Source: Corynebacterium jeikeium | Lineage (GTDB): Bacteria; Actinomycetota; Actinomycetes; Mycobacteriales; Mycobacteriaceae | Length of the DNA stretch: 64,000 nt | Direction of reading: 5' to 3' | NCBI GenBank assembly: GCA_003955985.1 | Contig: CP033784.1 | Location: 2,232,001 to 2,296,000, forward strand | In this document: positions 37,346 through 46,448 of the stretch, piece by piece | How the letters are laid out: the number at the start of each line of letters is the position of its first letter | How positions within the stretch are numbered: position 1 is the stretch's first letter | The notes under the pieces: generated by a model | What the model saw: the letters and a program-made list of their open reading frames with translations, nothing else | The model's database searches: none | What the model was told of the DNA's origin: nothing | Translations under genes and position numbers: made by a program

Positions 37346-38467
37346 TTGACACAGGCTTCCGAAACTTCCCTGAGGGGCGCCAAGATTCCGTTCGATGGCC
37401 CGGTCCAGTCAGGCGTTGAACAGCCCGGCCAAGCACATCTCCGCCTCGTCGCATTCGATTTGAAGGACGGCGTCGACGCAGCAGATCTGAAGGCACTGTT
37501 CTCCTCGCTTACCGACGTTGCCCGCCGCCTCACCCAAGGCCAGGACATCGAGGGGTATCTGGAACCGGAAATGGTTGCAGCCACTGCAAACCTGACCATT
37601 ACCGCAGGTTTCGGTGAGCGCATCTTCGATGTGCTCGGCAAGCCAGAGCGCAAGCCGGCTGGTCTGCACGATATCCCGTCATTCCAGCATGACATGCTCC
37701 GCCCTGAGTGGGGCCAGTCTGACTTCGCTCTGCAGTTGTGCGGTGATGATCTCGTCACCGTTTCGGCCGCGTCCCGTCTACTGGAAAAGAAGGCGGCTCC
37801 GTGGGCTCGCGTGAAGTGGTTCCAGAAGGGCTTTTCCTACGCCTGGGGTTCGCAGCCTCACGGCGCTACCCCACGCAACCCGCTGGGTCAGCTCGACGGC
37901 ACCGTCAACCCGTCCACTCCGGAGGAATGGTCCGAACAGGTGTGGATTGACTCCAAGGACAAGGCGATTAACAACTCCTGCGTGATGGTTGTTCGCCGTA
38001 TTGCCCTCGACTTGAACAATTGGGATGAGCTCAGCACCGACGAACGCTCCATCGTTATCGGTCGTGACTTCCACACCGGCGCTCCTCTTTCCGGCGGCAA
38101 TGACGAGTTCGATGAAGAGGACATGGACGCCGTCGATGACCAGGGCGAGTATCTCATCCACCGCCAGTCTCACTTGGCGCTTTCCCGTGAGCAGGATGGT
38201 CAGCCTGACGACGCCCTGCGTCGCCGCGCCTATGCCTACGAAGACCAGCCCGGTGAGCCGGCCTTCCCGTTCGAAGGACCGAACGTTGGCCTGGTCTGGG
38301 TTGCATTCCAGAAGAACCCGGACAACCAGTTCAGCGCAATCCAGGCCCGTTTGGATCGCGGCGATTTGCTCAATGAGTGGAACCGTCACATCGGCTCCGC
38401 TGTGTATTGGATCGCCCCTGGCACTACCCCAGATTCCTACTGGGGTCAGGAGTTGATTGAGGGGTAG
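37346..38467 (+). CDS. Dyp-type peroxidase without export signal
   Basis: A 373-residue heme peroxidase of the dye-decolorizing family. The motif GQLDG (in NPLGQLDGTVNPST) matches GxxDG with the catalytic Asp, and the heme-ligand His is probably in LIHRQSHLAL. The start is TTG 37346, with AAGGAG 9 bases upstream and an in-frame TGA at 37337, so the protein cannot begin earlier. The N-terminus (MTQASETSLRGAKIPFDGPV) starts right at the mature domain; the Tat signal of EfeB/exported Dyp proteins is missing and no efeU/efeO is adjacent. It is probably cytoplasmic. Confidence 0.92.
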   Translation: MTQASETSLRGAKIPFDGPVQSGVEQPGQAHLRLVAFDLKDGVDAADLKALFSSLTDVARRLTQGQDIEGYLEPEMVAATANLTITAGFGERIFDVLGKPERKPAGLHDIPSFQHDMLRPEWGQSDFALQLCGDDLVTVSAASRLLEKKAAPWARVKWFQKGFSYAWGSQPHGATPRNPLGQLDGTVNPSTPEEWSEQVWIDSKDKAINNSCVMVVRRIALDLNNWDELSTDERSIVIGRDFHTGAPLSGGNDEFDEEDMDAVDDQGEYLIHRQSHLALSREQDGQPDDALRRRAYAYEDQPGEPAFPFEGPNVGLVWVAFQKNPDNQFSAIQARLDRGDLLNEWNRHIGSAVYWIAPGTTPDSYWGQELIEG

Positions 38468-38513
38468 CGGCTGCAAGCTGGCAGGCTAAAGTCTGACGGT
38501 CTAAAAAGCTGGC

Positions 38514-38626
38514 GGGCTGCAAATGTGAAACTGACCCAGTTTATGACACTTTCGAGCAAAATTTCTGGCCGTTTTTGTCATAAACTCAGTCACTAACTCG
38601 CATCGCCCCGCCGCTGCGAGCCATAA
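38514..38626. repeat. Dispersed intergenic repeat, copy B
   Basis: A 113-base partner of 34368-34476. In this copy AGTTTATGACA and TGTCATAAACT form a perfect inverted repeat of 10-11 bases around a T-rich 28-base loop. Short tandem echoes (CGCTGC..ACCATAA) follow at 38627-38656. It lies downstream of the peroxidase gene. Confidence 0.7.
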
Positions 38627-38656
38627 GGGCATCGTCCCGGCGCTGCCAACCATAAG

Positions 38657-38695
38657 AAAACGCCCGCCGAGTGCCTGAGCACTCATGCGGGCGTT
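38657..38695 (-). terminator. Intrinsic terminator of ppk2
   Basis: The stem AACGCCCGC / GCGGGCGTT plus the inner GAGTGC / GCACTC, loop CTGA, is followed on the minus strand by TTTTCTT. It lies 40 bases beyond the ppk2 stop. Confidence 0.88.
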
Positions 38696-38734
38696 ACCTC
38701 TAGACAAGAATTTTGTCAGTTACGAGCCACCGAA

Positions 38735-39634
38735 TTAGTCACCAATCTGGTCGCGGCCACGCTTAACAATCTTCGGATCCGGAGTACCGACCAGCTCGTG
38801 GTCCTTCTCCGTGTACTCGAACTTGCTCAGCACATAACGCATCGCGTTGATGCGGGCACGCTTCTTGTCGTTGGACTTAATGGTAATCCACGGGGACTCA
38901 TCGGTATCCGTGTAACGGAACTGCTCTTCCTTCGCGCGGGTGTAGTCACCCCAACGGTCCAGCGATGCGAGGTCCATCGGAGAGAGCTTCCACTGACGTA
39001 CCGGGTCGACCTGGCGAATAGCGAAGCGAGTGCGCTGCTCCTTCTGGGTCACCGAGAACCACAGCTTGGTCAGCGAAATACCGGAGCCCAGAATCATGTT
39101 CTCCAGCATCGGAACCTCACGCAGGAACTCTGCATGCTGAGACTCAGTACAGAAACCCATCACGCGCTCAACGCCCGAACGGTTGTACCAAGAACGGTCG
39201 AAGAAGACGATTTCGCCAGCGCACGGAAAATGCTCAATATAGCGCTGGAAGTACCACGAGGTGGACTCACGCGGCGACGGCTTTTCCAGAGCCACAGTTC
39301 GAGCACCACGCGGATTCAGGTGCTCGTTAAAGCGCTTAATGGTACCGCCCTTACCAGCGGCGTCACGGCCTTCGAAGAGGATGATGTGCTTCTGACCAGT
39401 TTCCTTGGTCCAGTTCTGCCACTTCAGAAGCTCAATCTGCAGCTTCCTCTTAATAGACTCATATTCCTTGCGCGTCATGCGCTCCTCGTACGGGTAGCCA
39501 TCGCGCCAAGTGTCAACCCGCTCACCGTCTGGAGTGACCAGTACCGGATCGTCCTCATCAGAATCATCGACGACGTAGCCTTCGGTCTTCGCCAAATCGA
39601 CGATGTGGAATTCCTCTTCATTCTTGTCAGCCAT
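38735..39634 (-). CDS. ppk2: Polyphosphate kinase 2
   Basis: PPK2 enzymes transfer phosphate between polyphosphate and nucleotides. ATG 39634 (MADKNEEEF) is preferred; the frame extends to 39664. The product is 299 residues, the size of a one-domain PPK2. Walker A is LFEGRDAAGKGGTIKR, Walker B is VFFDRSWYNRSGVE, and the lid-type PRESTSWYFQRYIEHFP is present. An acidic N-terminal segment precedes the kinase fold. It is transcribed alone and ends at its own terminator. With the phosphatases it may belong to phosphate storage. Confidence 0.94.
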   Translation of the reverse strand: MADKNEEEFHIVDLAKTEGYVVDDSDEDDPVLVTPDGERVDTWRDGYPYEERMTRKEYESIKRKLQIELLKWQNWTKETGQKHIILFEGRDAAGKGGTIKRFNEHLNPRGARTVALEKPSPRESTSWYFQRYIEHFPCAGEIVFFDRSWYNRSGVERVMGFCTESQHAEFLREVPMLENMILGSGISLTKLWFSVTQKEQRTRFAIRQVDPVRQWKLSPMDLASLDRWGDYTRAKEEQFRYTDTDESPWITIKSNDKKRARINAMRYVLSKFEYTEKDHELVGTPDPKIVKRGRDQIGD

Positions 39635-39775
39635 ACCCCTTATCCTACTGAATTTCTCTGCCACGCGTCCCCCATGCGGGTGCCCTTACCTGCAATTTCC
39701 CAGCAGTTAACGTTCCGTCTTACCGAAATTGAGGGGGTGGGACTGCACGCAGCGACCGTCGATAAGCACTGCGCG

Positions 39776-39781
39776 TACAAT
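39776..39781 (+). promoter_or_regulatory. -10 hexamer of a leaderless DIP1984-type mRNA
   Basis: TACAAT lies seven bases before ATG 39789. No Shine-Dalgarno site is present. Confidence 0.6.
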
Positions 39782-39788
39782 AAATGCC

Positions 39789-40265
39789 ATGTTCTTATCC
39801 GAGGCTCTTGCCGCACGATCCGAAGTTTCCGACCGGCTGGCTGAGATTAATCGCCGTCTCGCGCTGGTGGCGCAGGTGCAGGAAGGCGATACGCCTGATG
39901 AAGATCCGCAAGCGCTTATTGCCGAAGCCGAGCGTCTGATGGCGCGCTTCGAATGGCTGGTGCGCTCGATTAACGCAACGAATTCCGCTACTGCCTTCGA
40001 GGACGGAACGCTTAGCGACGCACTTGCGAAGCGCGACCACCTGCTAACACGGCGGCGGTTCTACACCTCCGCAGCCGATCAGGGCTCGGGTCGGCGGGAT
40101 CGATACTCAGCTTCGGAGATTCGCTATGTCGCCACTGTGGATATCCGGTCGCTGCGCCAGAAAGCCGACAAGGCGGCGAAGGAATACCGGGACTTGGATA
40201 CCCGTATTCAGCAGGCGAACTGGTCAACCGAGCTTATCGAGGCCGCGAATAAGCCGGCCGAATAG
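39789..40265 (+). CDS. DIP1984-family protein
   Basis: A 158-residue soluble, mainly helical protein. The frame opens at 39729, but ATG 39789 (MFLSEALAARSEVSDRLAEI) fits the known N-terminus of the family and the seven-base rule after TACAAT. Charged heptad-like helices flank a central RRRFYTSAADQGSGRRDRYS segment, and the C-terminal half has a repeated Lys/Glu/Arg pattern (coiled coil). It resembles C. diphtheriae DIP1984 from memory; such proteins are also called septicolysin-like. The biochemical role is unknown. Confidence 0.82.
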   Translation: MFLSEALAARSEVSDRLAEINRRLALVAQVQEGDTPDEDPQALIAEAERLMARFEWLVRSINATNSATAFEDGTLSDALAKRDHLLTRRRFYTSAADQGSGRRDRYSASEIRYVATVDIRSLRQKADKAAKEYRDLDTRIQQANWSTELIEAANKPAE

Positions 40266-40542
40266 CAAAGTGGCAGGGTTCGGTAGCGAAACCAGAAGAA
40301 TTTCACATTTTGATAAGTCGGTAGTTGCATCCAGATTGTCGGCGAGCGCGACGGCCTGTCTCTGGCCTTAAAGGGACACCTAAAGATCTCACCTGTACTG
40401 AGGCAGCAGGATTAATAACAGACAGTCCTCGTCATTGCGTACATGGGTACAGATCATCGGTTATTTTTCACTACCAAGCGCTGAGGCGTCTGATGCAACG
40501 AGGGTGGGTTCGGGGACTTAAAACTTTCTCAAGTTACACAGC
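40266..40542. other. Intergenic region without recognised gene
   Basis: Between the DIP1984 gene and the groEL terminator I see no convincing gene. A plus-strand frame at 40325-40588 (87 codons) runs through the terminator, has no ribosome-binding site and no family resemblance. No RNA gene was recognised. Confidence 0.4.
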
Positions 40543-40581
40543 AAAAAGCGCCGCTGAGGATTTCCCTCAGCGGCGCTTTTT
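40543..40581. terminator. Bidirectional intrinsic terminator, groEL end
   Basis: The perfect 17-base arms AAAAAGCGCCGCTGAGG and complement enclose a five-base loop. T-runs follow on both strands. It is 28 bases beyond the groEL stop. Confidence 0.93.
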
Positions 40582-40609
40582 AGGCTAACTCAAGCAGTCG
40601 GGACCTCTT

Positions 40610-42256
<1,647 letters not shown>

Positions 42257-42466
42257 CTATTTATGTGGCACTTACATTGGAAGTTGACCCAGGCGCCCGC
42301 GACGGCATGTGATTCGAGGGAAGCGCCGCCCTCTCCATCACCGGAGTCAACACTGTACTTTTTAACGACTTTGCAACACTTGTTTCAGTCTGCGCTGCAG
42401 TATGTGCTGCAGTTTGCTGCAACTCGCATACAACGCACACATACACAAGGTGTGAAGTTGTTTTTA

Positions 42467-42493
42467 TTAGCACTCAATTAGAGCAAGTGCTAA
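42467..42493. promoter_or_regulatory. CIRCE operator 1 (HrcA)
   Basis: TTAGCACTC-N9-AAGTGCTAA matches the CIRCE consensus TTAGCACTC-N9-GAGTGCTAA at 17 of 18 positions. It lies upstream of groEL, between divergent groEL and the M20 peptidase gene. Confidence 0.9.
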
Positions 42494-42502
42494 TTCACTT
42501 TT

Positions 42503-42529
42503 TTAGCACTCAACCCCATCGAGTGCAAG
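42503..42529. promoter_or_regulatory. CIRCE-like operator 2 (HrcA)
   Basis: TTAGCACTC-N9-GAGTGCAAG matches the consensus at 16 of 18 positions, nine bases beyond the first operator. The two have the same N9 spacing and lie in tandem, 36 bases centre to centre. Confidence 0.75.
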
Positions 42530-42600
42530 GTTAAGCGCCGCAACTCCCAACGCCAATACCACTCCCGACGTCACTCCCAACGTCATCATGGTTGTGCGCC

Positions 42601-42606
42601 TACACT
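42601..42606 (+). promoter_or_regulatory. -10 hexamer of the leaderless M20 peptidase mRNA
   Basis: TACACT is seven bases before ATG 42614 with no ribosome-binding site between. Confidence 0.55.
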
Positions 42607-42613
42607 GTCGCAC

Positions 42614-43999
42614 ATGAGCATTATTAATAAGGAACTCACGGACGCCCTGCGAGACCACATCTCCAGCCAACGCGAGACCATCCGCACCCAGCTGACCGAG
42701 CTGGTGGCTTTCCCCTCCGTACACGGCACCGAAGAAACCAAACAGGCTTGCATTGACGCAGCTCAGGCGGTTACCGAGATGTACGCAGAGCTGGACATCG
42801 AACTGAAGGCGCACCACACCGTCGACGGCTCGATTGCTCTGTCGGGTTTCGTCCCCGGGTCGTCGGAAAGCGCGAAGACCGTACTGCTCTACTCCCATTA
42901 CGACGTCCAGCCGGCGGGCGACGAATCCGCTTGGACCGCGGATCCGTGGACGCTCGATGAGCGCGACGGTCGCTGGTACGGACGCGGTACTGCCGACTGC
43001 AAGGGCAACGTGGTCATGCACCTGGCTGCGCTGCGCGCGCTGCGCGACGACGCTCTTGCGGGCCACGTCGACATGCCAAACATCAAACTCATCGTGGAGG
43101 GCTCCGAGGAGCGCGGGTCGGCGGGCCTGAACAACCTCATCGCCACACAGCCAGAGCTTTTCGACGCCGACGTCATCCTCATTGCGGATGTCGGCAATGC
43201 CGAGGTTGGCCAGCCGACGCTCGTGACCACTCTGCGCGGCACCGCCGATGTGGAAGTACGCGTCGATGCGCTGGAGCAGCCGGTTCACTCGGGCATGTTC
43301 GGCGGCGCAGCCCCGGATGCGCTGGCGGCACTGATTCGCATGCTCGACAGCCTGCGCGATGAAAATGGCTTTACTTCTATTGATGGACTGGACTGCTCGC
43401 AGCGGTGGGAGGGCCTGGACTACTCGCCAGAGACTTTCCGCGCTGACGCCGGCGTGCTCAATGGAGTGGGCCTGATTAGCAACGAGGACACTTCCGTCTC
43501 CGATCTGACCTGGGCGCGCCCGTCGGTGATTGTGACCGGCATCGACTGCCCACCGGCAACCAATGCTGTCAACGCGATTTCGTCGACCGCCATGGCGCAC
43601 ATTAACTTCCGCATCCCAGGCGGCGTTGATCCGGCTGAGGCGCAGGACGCGCTGGAAAATCACCTGCGCGCACATGCTCCGTGGGGCGTGAAGGTGACGG
43701 TCGAACGCGACGAGCTGGCTAACCCGTTCCGGGCCAACGTTGAGGGCAAGGTTGTGCAACTGGTCGCTGACAGCCTGTCGGCCGCCTATGGCAAGGAGAC
43801 CGCAAGCATGGGCGAGGGCGCCTCAATTCCGCTGTGCGCCACCCTGCTGGACGCCGTACCAGGTGCTGACATCGCGCTTTACGGCGTGGAGGAGCCACAG
43901 GCTCGCATCCACTCGGCTGATGAATCGGTCGACCCGAACGAGATTCGCGACATCGCTATTGGCGAGGCGGTTTTCCTGGCCTCTGTCAACGGAATTTAA
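42614..43999 (+). CDS. M20 family dipeptidase/metallopeptidase
   Basis: A 461-residue zinc metallopeptidase of family M20, probably a cytoplasmic dipeptidase or deacylase. The metal and catalytic residues are visible: YSHYDVQP (His and Asp), GRGTADCKGN (Asp), EGSEERGS (Glu-Glu), the dimerisation-domain QPVHSGMFGGAAPD (His) and RIHSADESV (C-terminal His). The start ATG 42614 fits the seven-base rule. The gene diverges from groEL, and the CIRCE pair lies 85-147 bases upstream, so HrcA could also affect it. The substrate is unknown. Confidence 0.92.
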   Translation: MSIINKELTDALRDHISSQRETIRTQLTELVAFPSVHGTEETKQACIDAAQAVTEMYAELDIELKAHHTVDGSIALSGFVPGSSESAKTVLLYSHYDVQPAGDESAWTADPWTLDERDGRWYGRGTADCKGNVVMHLAALRALRDDALAGHVDMPNIKLIVEGSEERGSAGLNNLIATQPELFDADVILIADVGNAEVGQPTLVTTLRGTADVEVRVDALEQPVHSGMFGGAAPDALAALIRMLDSLRDENGFTSIDGLDCSQRWEGLDYSPETFRADAGVLNGVGLISNEDTSVSDLTWARPSVIVTGIDCPPATNAVNAISSTAMAHINFRIPGGVDPAEAQDALENHLRAHAPWGVKVTVERDELANPFRANVEGKVVQLVADSLSAAYGKETASMGEGASIPLCATLLDAVPGADIALYGVEEPQARIHSADESVDPNEIRDIAIGEAVFLASVNGI

Positions 44000-44065
44000 C
44001 GGGGACAGCAAAGAATCCACCAAAGATATTGATTGAATGACTTGTGTCACATCTTTTACCTGTAG

Positions 44066-44071
44066 TAAGGT
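44066..44071 (+). promoter_or_regulatory. -10 hexamer of the leader-peptide transcript
   Basis: TAAGGT lies exactly seven bases before ATG 44079, the start of a short leader ORF, as in the other leaderless units of this window. Confidence 0.5.
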
Positions 44072-44078
44072 TCCACCC

Positions 44079-44144
44079 ATGCAGCAGAACATTCTTATTC
44101 GAGTAGCGAAGGCTACGAACCCCGGTGGAGGCCGACAGGACTGA
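44079..44144 (+). CDS. Candidate leader peptide before the LeuA-domain gene
   Basis: A 21-codon ORF reads MQQNILIRVAKATNPGGGRQD and stops at 44142-44144. Its ILIRV cluster is rich in branched-chain residues, as in leader peptides of branched-chain amino acid operons. The stop lies in the loop of the hairpin at 44120-44159, so the position of a translating ribosome could decide whether the hairpin forms. The leader has one leucine and two isoleucines only, so the response is uncertain. Confidence 0.5.
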   Translation: MQQNILIRVAKATNPGGGRQD

Positions 44145-44159
44145 CCCCTCCACACGGGG
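44120..44159 (+). promoter_or_regulatory. Hairpin overlapping the leader peptide end (attenuator candidate)
   Basis: CCCCgGTGGAGG pairs with CCTCCACacGGGG across a 15-base loop that contains the leader stop codon. No T-run follows, so it may act as an attenuator-type or ribosome-blocked stem rather than a simple terminator. The LeuA-domain gene starts 80 bases later. Confidence 0.45.
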
Positions 44160-44238
44160 TCTCTGGCCGCAACTTCTCAAAGCACTTGGTTGGTCCGCCA
44201 CTCACAGCAAAAGCAACTAAGCAAAGGACCAGAAAAGA

Positions 44239-44793
44239 ATGTTTCCCACTCGCACCCAGAAGAACATGTCCACTTCGACGACGTTCACGGGCAAGCGCCC
44301 TTCGTTGGAGCACCAGGACGACGGCAATGTGCGAACTTATTCCGACGATCCATTTAGGGCTCGATTCGGACATCGCCTGCCTCGAGGCTTAAGGCAAGAA
44401 GCTCGTGGCATGAACTGGCAGAAGTTCAAGGACACCTACTCCCCCACGAGCGGCCCGGTTCAGATCAAGAATTTCGAGGCAACCCGCGGCACCCTGGGGC
44501 GCTGGAATTTCAACGCTGACTTAACACTGACCGACAAGGACGACCACACCCACACCTTCACCCAGGAGATTACCGCTATGGGGCCGGTGTCGGCTTGCAC
44601 TAATCTGCTGGCTGATGCAGGTTACCGCGTGGAAATCGTGGAATTCCACCAGTTCGAAATCTTCGAAGCTACCGCTACCTTTGTCTATGCAGGTCACAAC
44701 AATGACCATGTGTGGACCATGGGCTTCGGCCAGACTCCGGAGGCTTCCGTGCTCTCCGCTTTGGTCTGCGCTGCTAACCGCCTGCATGGGTAG
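44239..44793 (+). CDS. Free-standing LeuA-type allosteric (regulatory) domain protein
   Basis: A 184-residue protein whose residues about 58-184 resemble the C-terminal leucine-binding/dimerisation domain of 2-isopropylmalate synthase (WQKFKDTYSPTSGPVQIKNF, ITAMGPVSACTNLLADAGYRV, VWTMGFGQTPEASVLSALVCAANR). The first 57 residues look like a LeuA N-terminal tail rather than the catalytic barrel, which is absent entirely. AAAGGA lies about 10 bases before ATG 44239. A leader peptide and hairpin precede it. It could be the product of an internal deletion of a leuA gene, or a regulator that senses leucine; the intact frame favours function. The start at M10 is also possible. Confidence 0.72.
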   Translation: MFPTRTQKNMSTSTTFTGKRPSLEHQDDGNVRTYSDDPFRARFGHRLPRGLRQEARGMNWQKFKDTYSPTSGPVQIKNFEATRGTLGRWNFNADLTLTDKDDHTHTFTQEITAMGPVSACTNLLADAGYRVEIVEFHQFEIFEATATFVYAGHNNDHVWTMGFGQTPEASVLSALVCAANRLHG

Positions 44794-44825
44794 GACGCGG
44801 ATGCTGCTCGTTTAGTAAACGGGGG

Positions 44826-46273
44826 GTGTCCCTATGTTTTTGTCAAGTGCCAGACCGATGTTGACGAGCACAGTCTTGGGAGTAGTTTCTTAGGCGTGCC
44901 TAGGAGCCGGCCAGCGTGTGCTGGTCGGCTTCGTCTTTGGGGCTTTATGCGGCGACGGGGCGTGGCGGGATTTCGCGGAAGAACTCCTTGTTTTTCAGCA
45001 TCGCGTAGATGACATTGCATCGGCGTCGTGCCAGGCAGATGACTGCTGCGTTGTGGCGTTTTCCTTCAGCGCGTTTGCGTTCGTAATACCGCCGTGACGG
45101 TTCGTGGCTGCGGATAACTGCGAATGCGGAGTAGAACAAGGCGTTTTTCAGTCGTTTATTGCCTGACCGTGCCGGGAATTCACCTCTGATCGACGAACCG
45201 GATCGTCTAGTCACGGGTGCTATTCCAGCATAAGCAGCTAAGTGGCCAGCACTAGCGAAGTCGGAGCCATCACCGATCGCAAGAAGGATCTGCGCTGCGG
45301 TCTTGATGCCGACTCCGGGCATACTCATCAAGACCTCACAAAGAGGGAAATCAGCGAGCATCTCTTCAACCTGCTCAGCAATGGTGTTTCGTTGCTCTTT
45401 GAGGGCCTGGATGTTTGCAGCCAGTTGAGGAATTACTAACTCGGCGGCATCGCTTCCAGGCACGGTGACTGTTTGAGCTTTCAGCGCTGTAAAAATGTCG
45501 TCTACCAGCGGGGTGGGGTCTTTACGTGTGCGCTTGATCATCCAGTTCAACACTCGTTGGTATCCGGCTCTTTTTAGCCCCTGCGGTCCCTTGTAATGGA
45601 TCAATAATTCCAGGATCGGCGTGCGAGTCAGGGTGCTACCAGCAAAAACTCGTTCCAGGCTGGGGTAGATCTGGGTGAGGACACTGCGAAGCCGATTGAC
45701 AGTGCGAGTGCAATCGCGGGCGATGTCATCATCGAAGCCGGACAGCATCTTTAGGGCGGAGAGTACCTCATCATTGCGGTCGACGGCACGTAGCGTGTGG
45801 GGCATTGTGCGGGCGGTGTCGGCGATGATGAATGCGTCGCGTTTGTCTGTTTTTGCACGTCCCGGATAGAGATCTGCAGCTTTGCGCATCGCAAGACCTG
45901 GCAGGTATCCGACTTCGCAACCGCAGTCCCGGGCTACAGCAATCGGTAGTGCGCCGATGGTGTTGGGTTGGTCGACGATCACGAGCACGGTGCCAAGCTT
46001 CTGAAGCTGGTGAAAAACGCCTGCTAGTTCGGATTCGAGTTGAGGCAACGGTTTGTCGAAGACCTTGTTGCCATCACGGTCTAAGGCGCAGGCGTGGTGT
46101 TCAGATTTGCCGACGTCTAACCCAAGGAATATGTCGATGGAATGCTCCGGAGACATGATGAGCTCCTAGAAAACGAGATGGGTATGGCGTTGTTCCAGTC
46201 GCTGGTGTCATGACCTTCGTTGCAAGCACCCACGTTACAAAGAGACCTAGTTTAAAACTGGCCGTGTCCCTAT
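44826..46273 (-). mobile_element. IS110-family insertion sequence
   Basis: The transposase is flanked by the 10-base direct repeat GTGTCCCTAT at 44826-44835 and 46264-46273, which may mark the element's core-flanked ends. The upstream end may reach further, to about 46390, where a CCCC-GATAAT-GGGG hairpin and another GTGTCCC lie. Inverted terminal repeats are not expected in this family. The 13-base palindrome CGTTTAGTAAACG (44809-44821) sits just outside the left end. Confidence 0.7.
44945..46156 (-). CDS. IS110-family transposase (recombinase)
   Basis: A 403-residue DEDD-type transposase. The N-terminal RuvC-like domain has the first acidic residue in FLGLDVGKSEHH, a DQPN turn, and KTDKRDAFIIADTAR with the paired Asp. 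The C-terminal Transposase_20 domain has MPGVGIKTAAQILLAIGD, FASAGHLAAYAGIAP and RRSGSSIRGEFPARSGNKRLKNAL. The frame is complete, so the element may still be active. At the position of the second catalytic acid I see Asp (DQPN) rather than Glu, as in a common subgroup. Confidence 0.93.
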   Translation of the reverse strand: MSPEHSIDIFLGLDVGKSEHHACALDRDGNKVFDKPLPQLESELAGVFHQLQKLGTVLVIVDQPNTIGALPIAVARDCGCEVGYLPGLAMRKAADLYPGRAKTDKRDAFIIADTARTMPHTLRAVDRNDEVLSALKMLSGFDDDIARDCTRTVNRLRSVLTQIYPSLERVFAGSTLTRTPILELLIHYKGPQGLKRAGYQRVLNWMIKRTRKDPTPLVDDIFTALKAQTVTVPGSDAAELVIPQLAANIQALKEQRNTIAEQVEEMLADFPLCEVLMSMPGVGIKTAAQILLAIGDGSDFASAGHLAAYAGIAPVTRRSGSSIRGEFPARSGNKRLKNALFYSAFAVIRSHEPSRRYYERKRAEGKRHNAAVICLARRRCNVIYAMLKNKEFFREIPPRPVAA

Positions 46274-46400
46274 CAGCTGTCATCGAAAGTCCTGGCACCC
46301 GGCGGCAACACCCCCCCGGATTATGGAAACTACAGGGCAGGTAAGCCATACCGGGACCAGCGACTATCCCCATTATCGGGGACACTCACAAGGTAACGGG
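46157..46400 (-). ncRNA. Candidate bridge RNA region of the IS110 element
   Basis: IS110-group elements encode a bridge RNA in the non-coding end upstream of the transposase. Here the stretch before the transposase start is non-coding for about 240 bases and contains possible stems (CCCC-GATAAT-GGGG near 46370-46385, CCCGG/CCGGG near 46300-46320). I cannot fold it or find the guide loops by eye, so this is a location, not a structure. Confidence 0.3.
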
Positions 46401-46448
46401 AATGCGACCGGGGAAGCCCAACGCATGTGGGCCTCGAGCATTCGCGTT

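Noticed and set aside
40325-40588. 87-codon plus-strand ORF before the groEL terminator
   Set aside because: It runs through the terminator hairpin, has no ribosome-binding site and no recognisable family.
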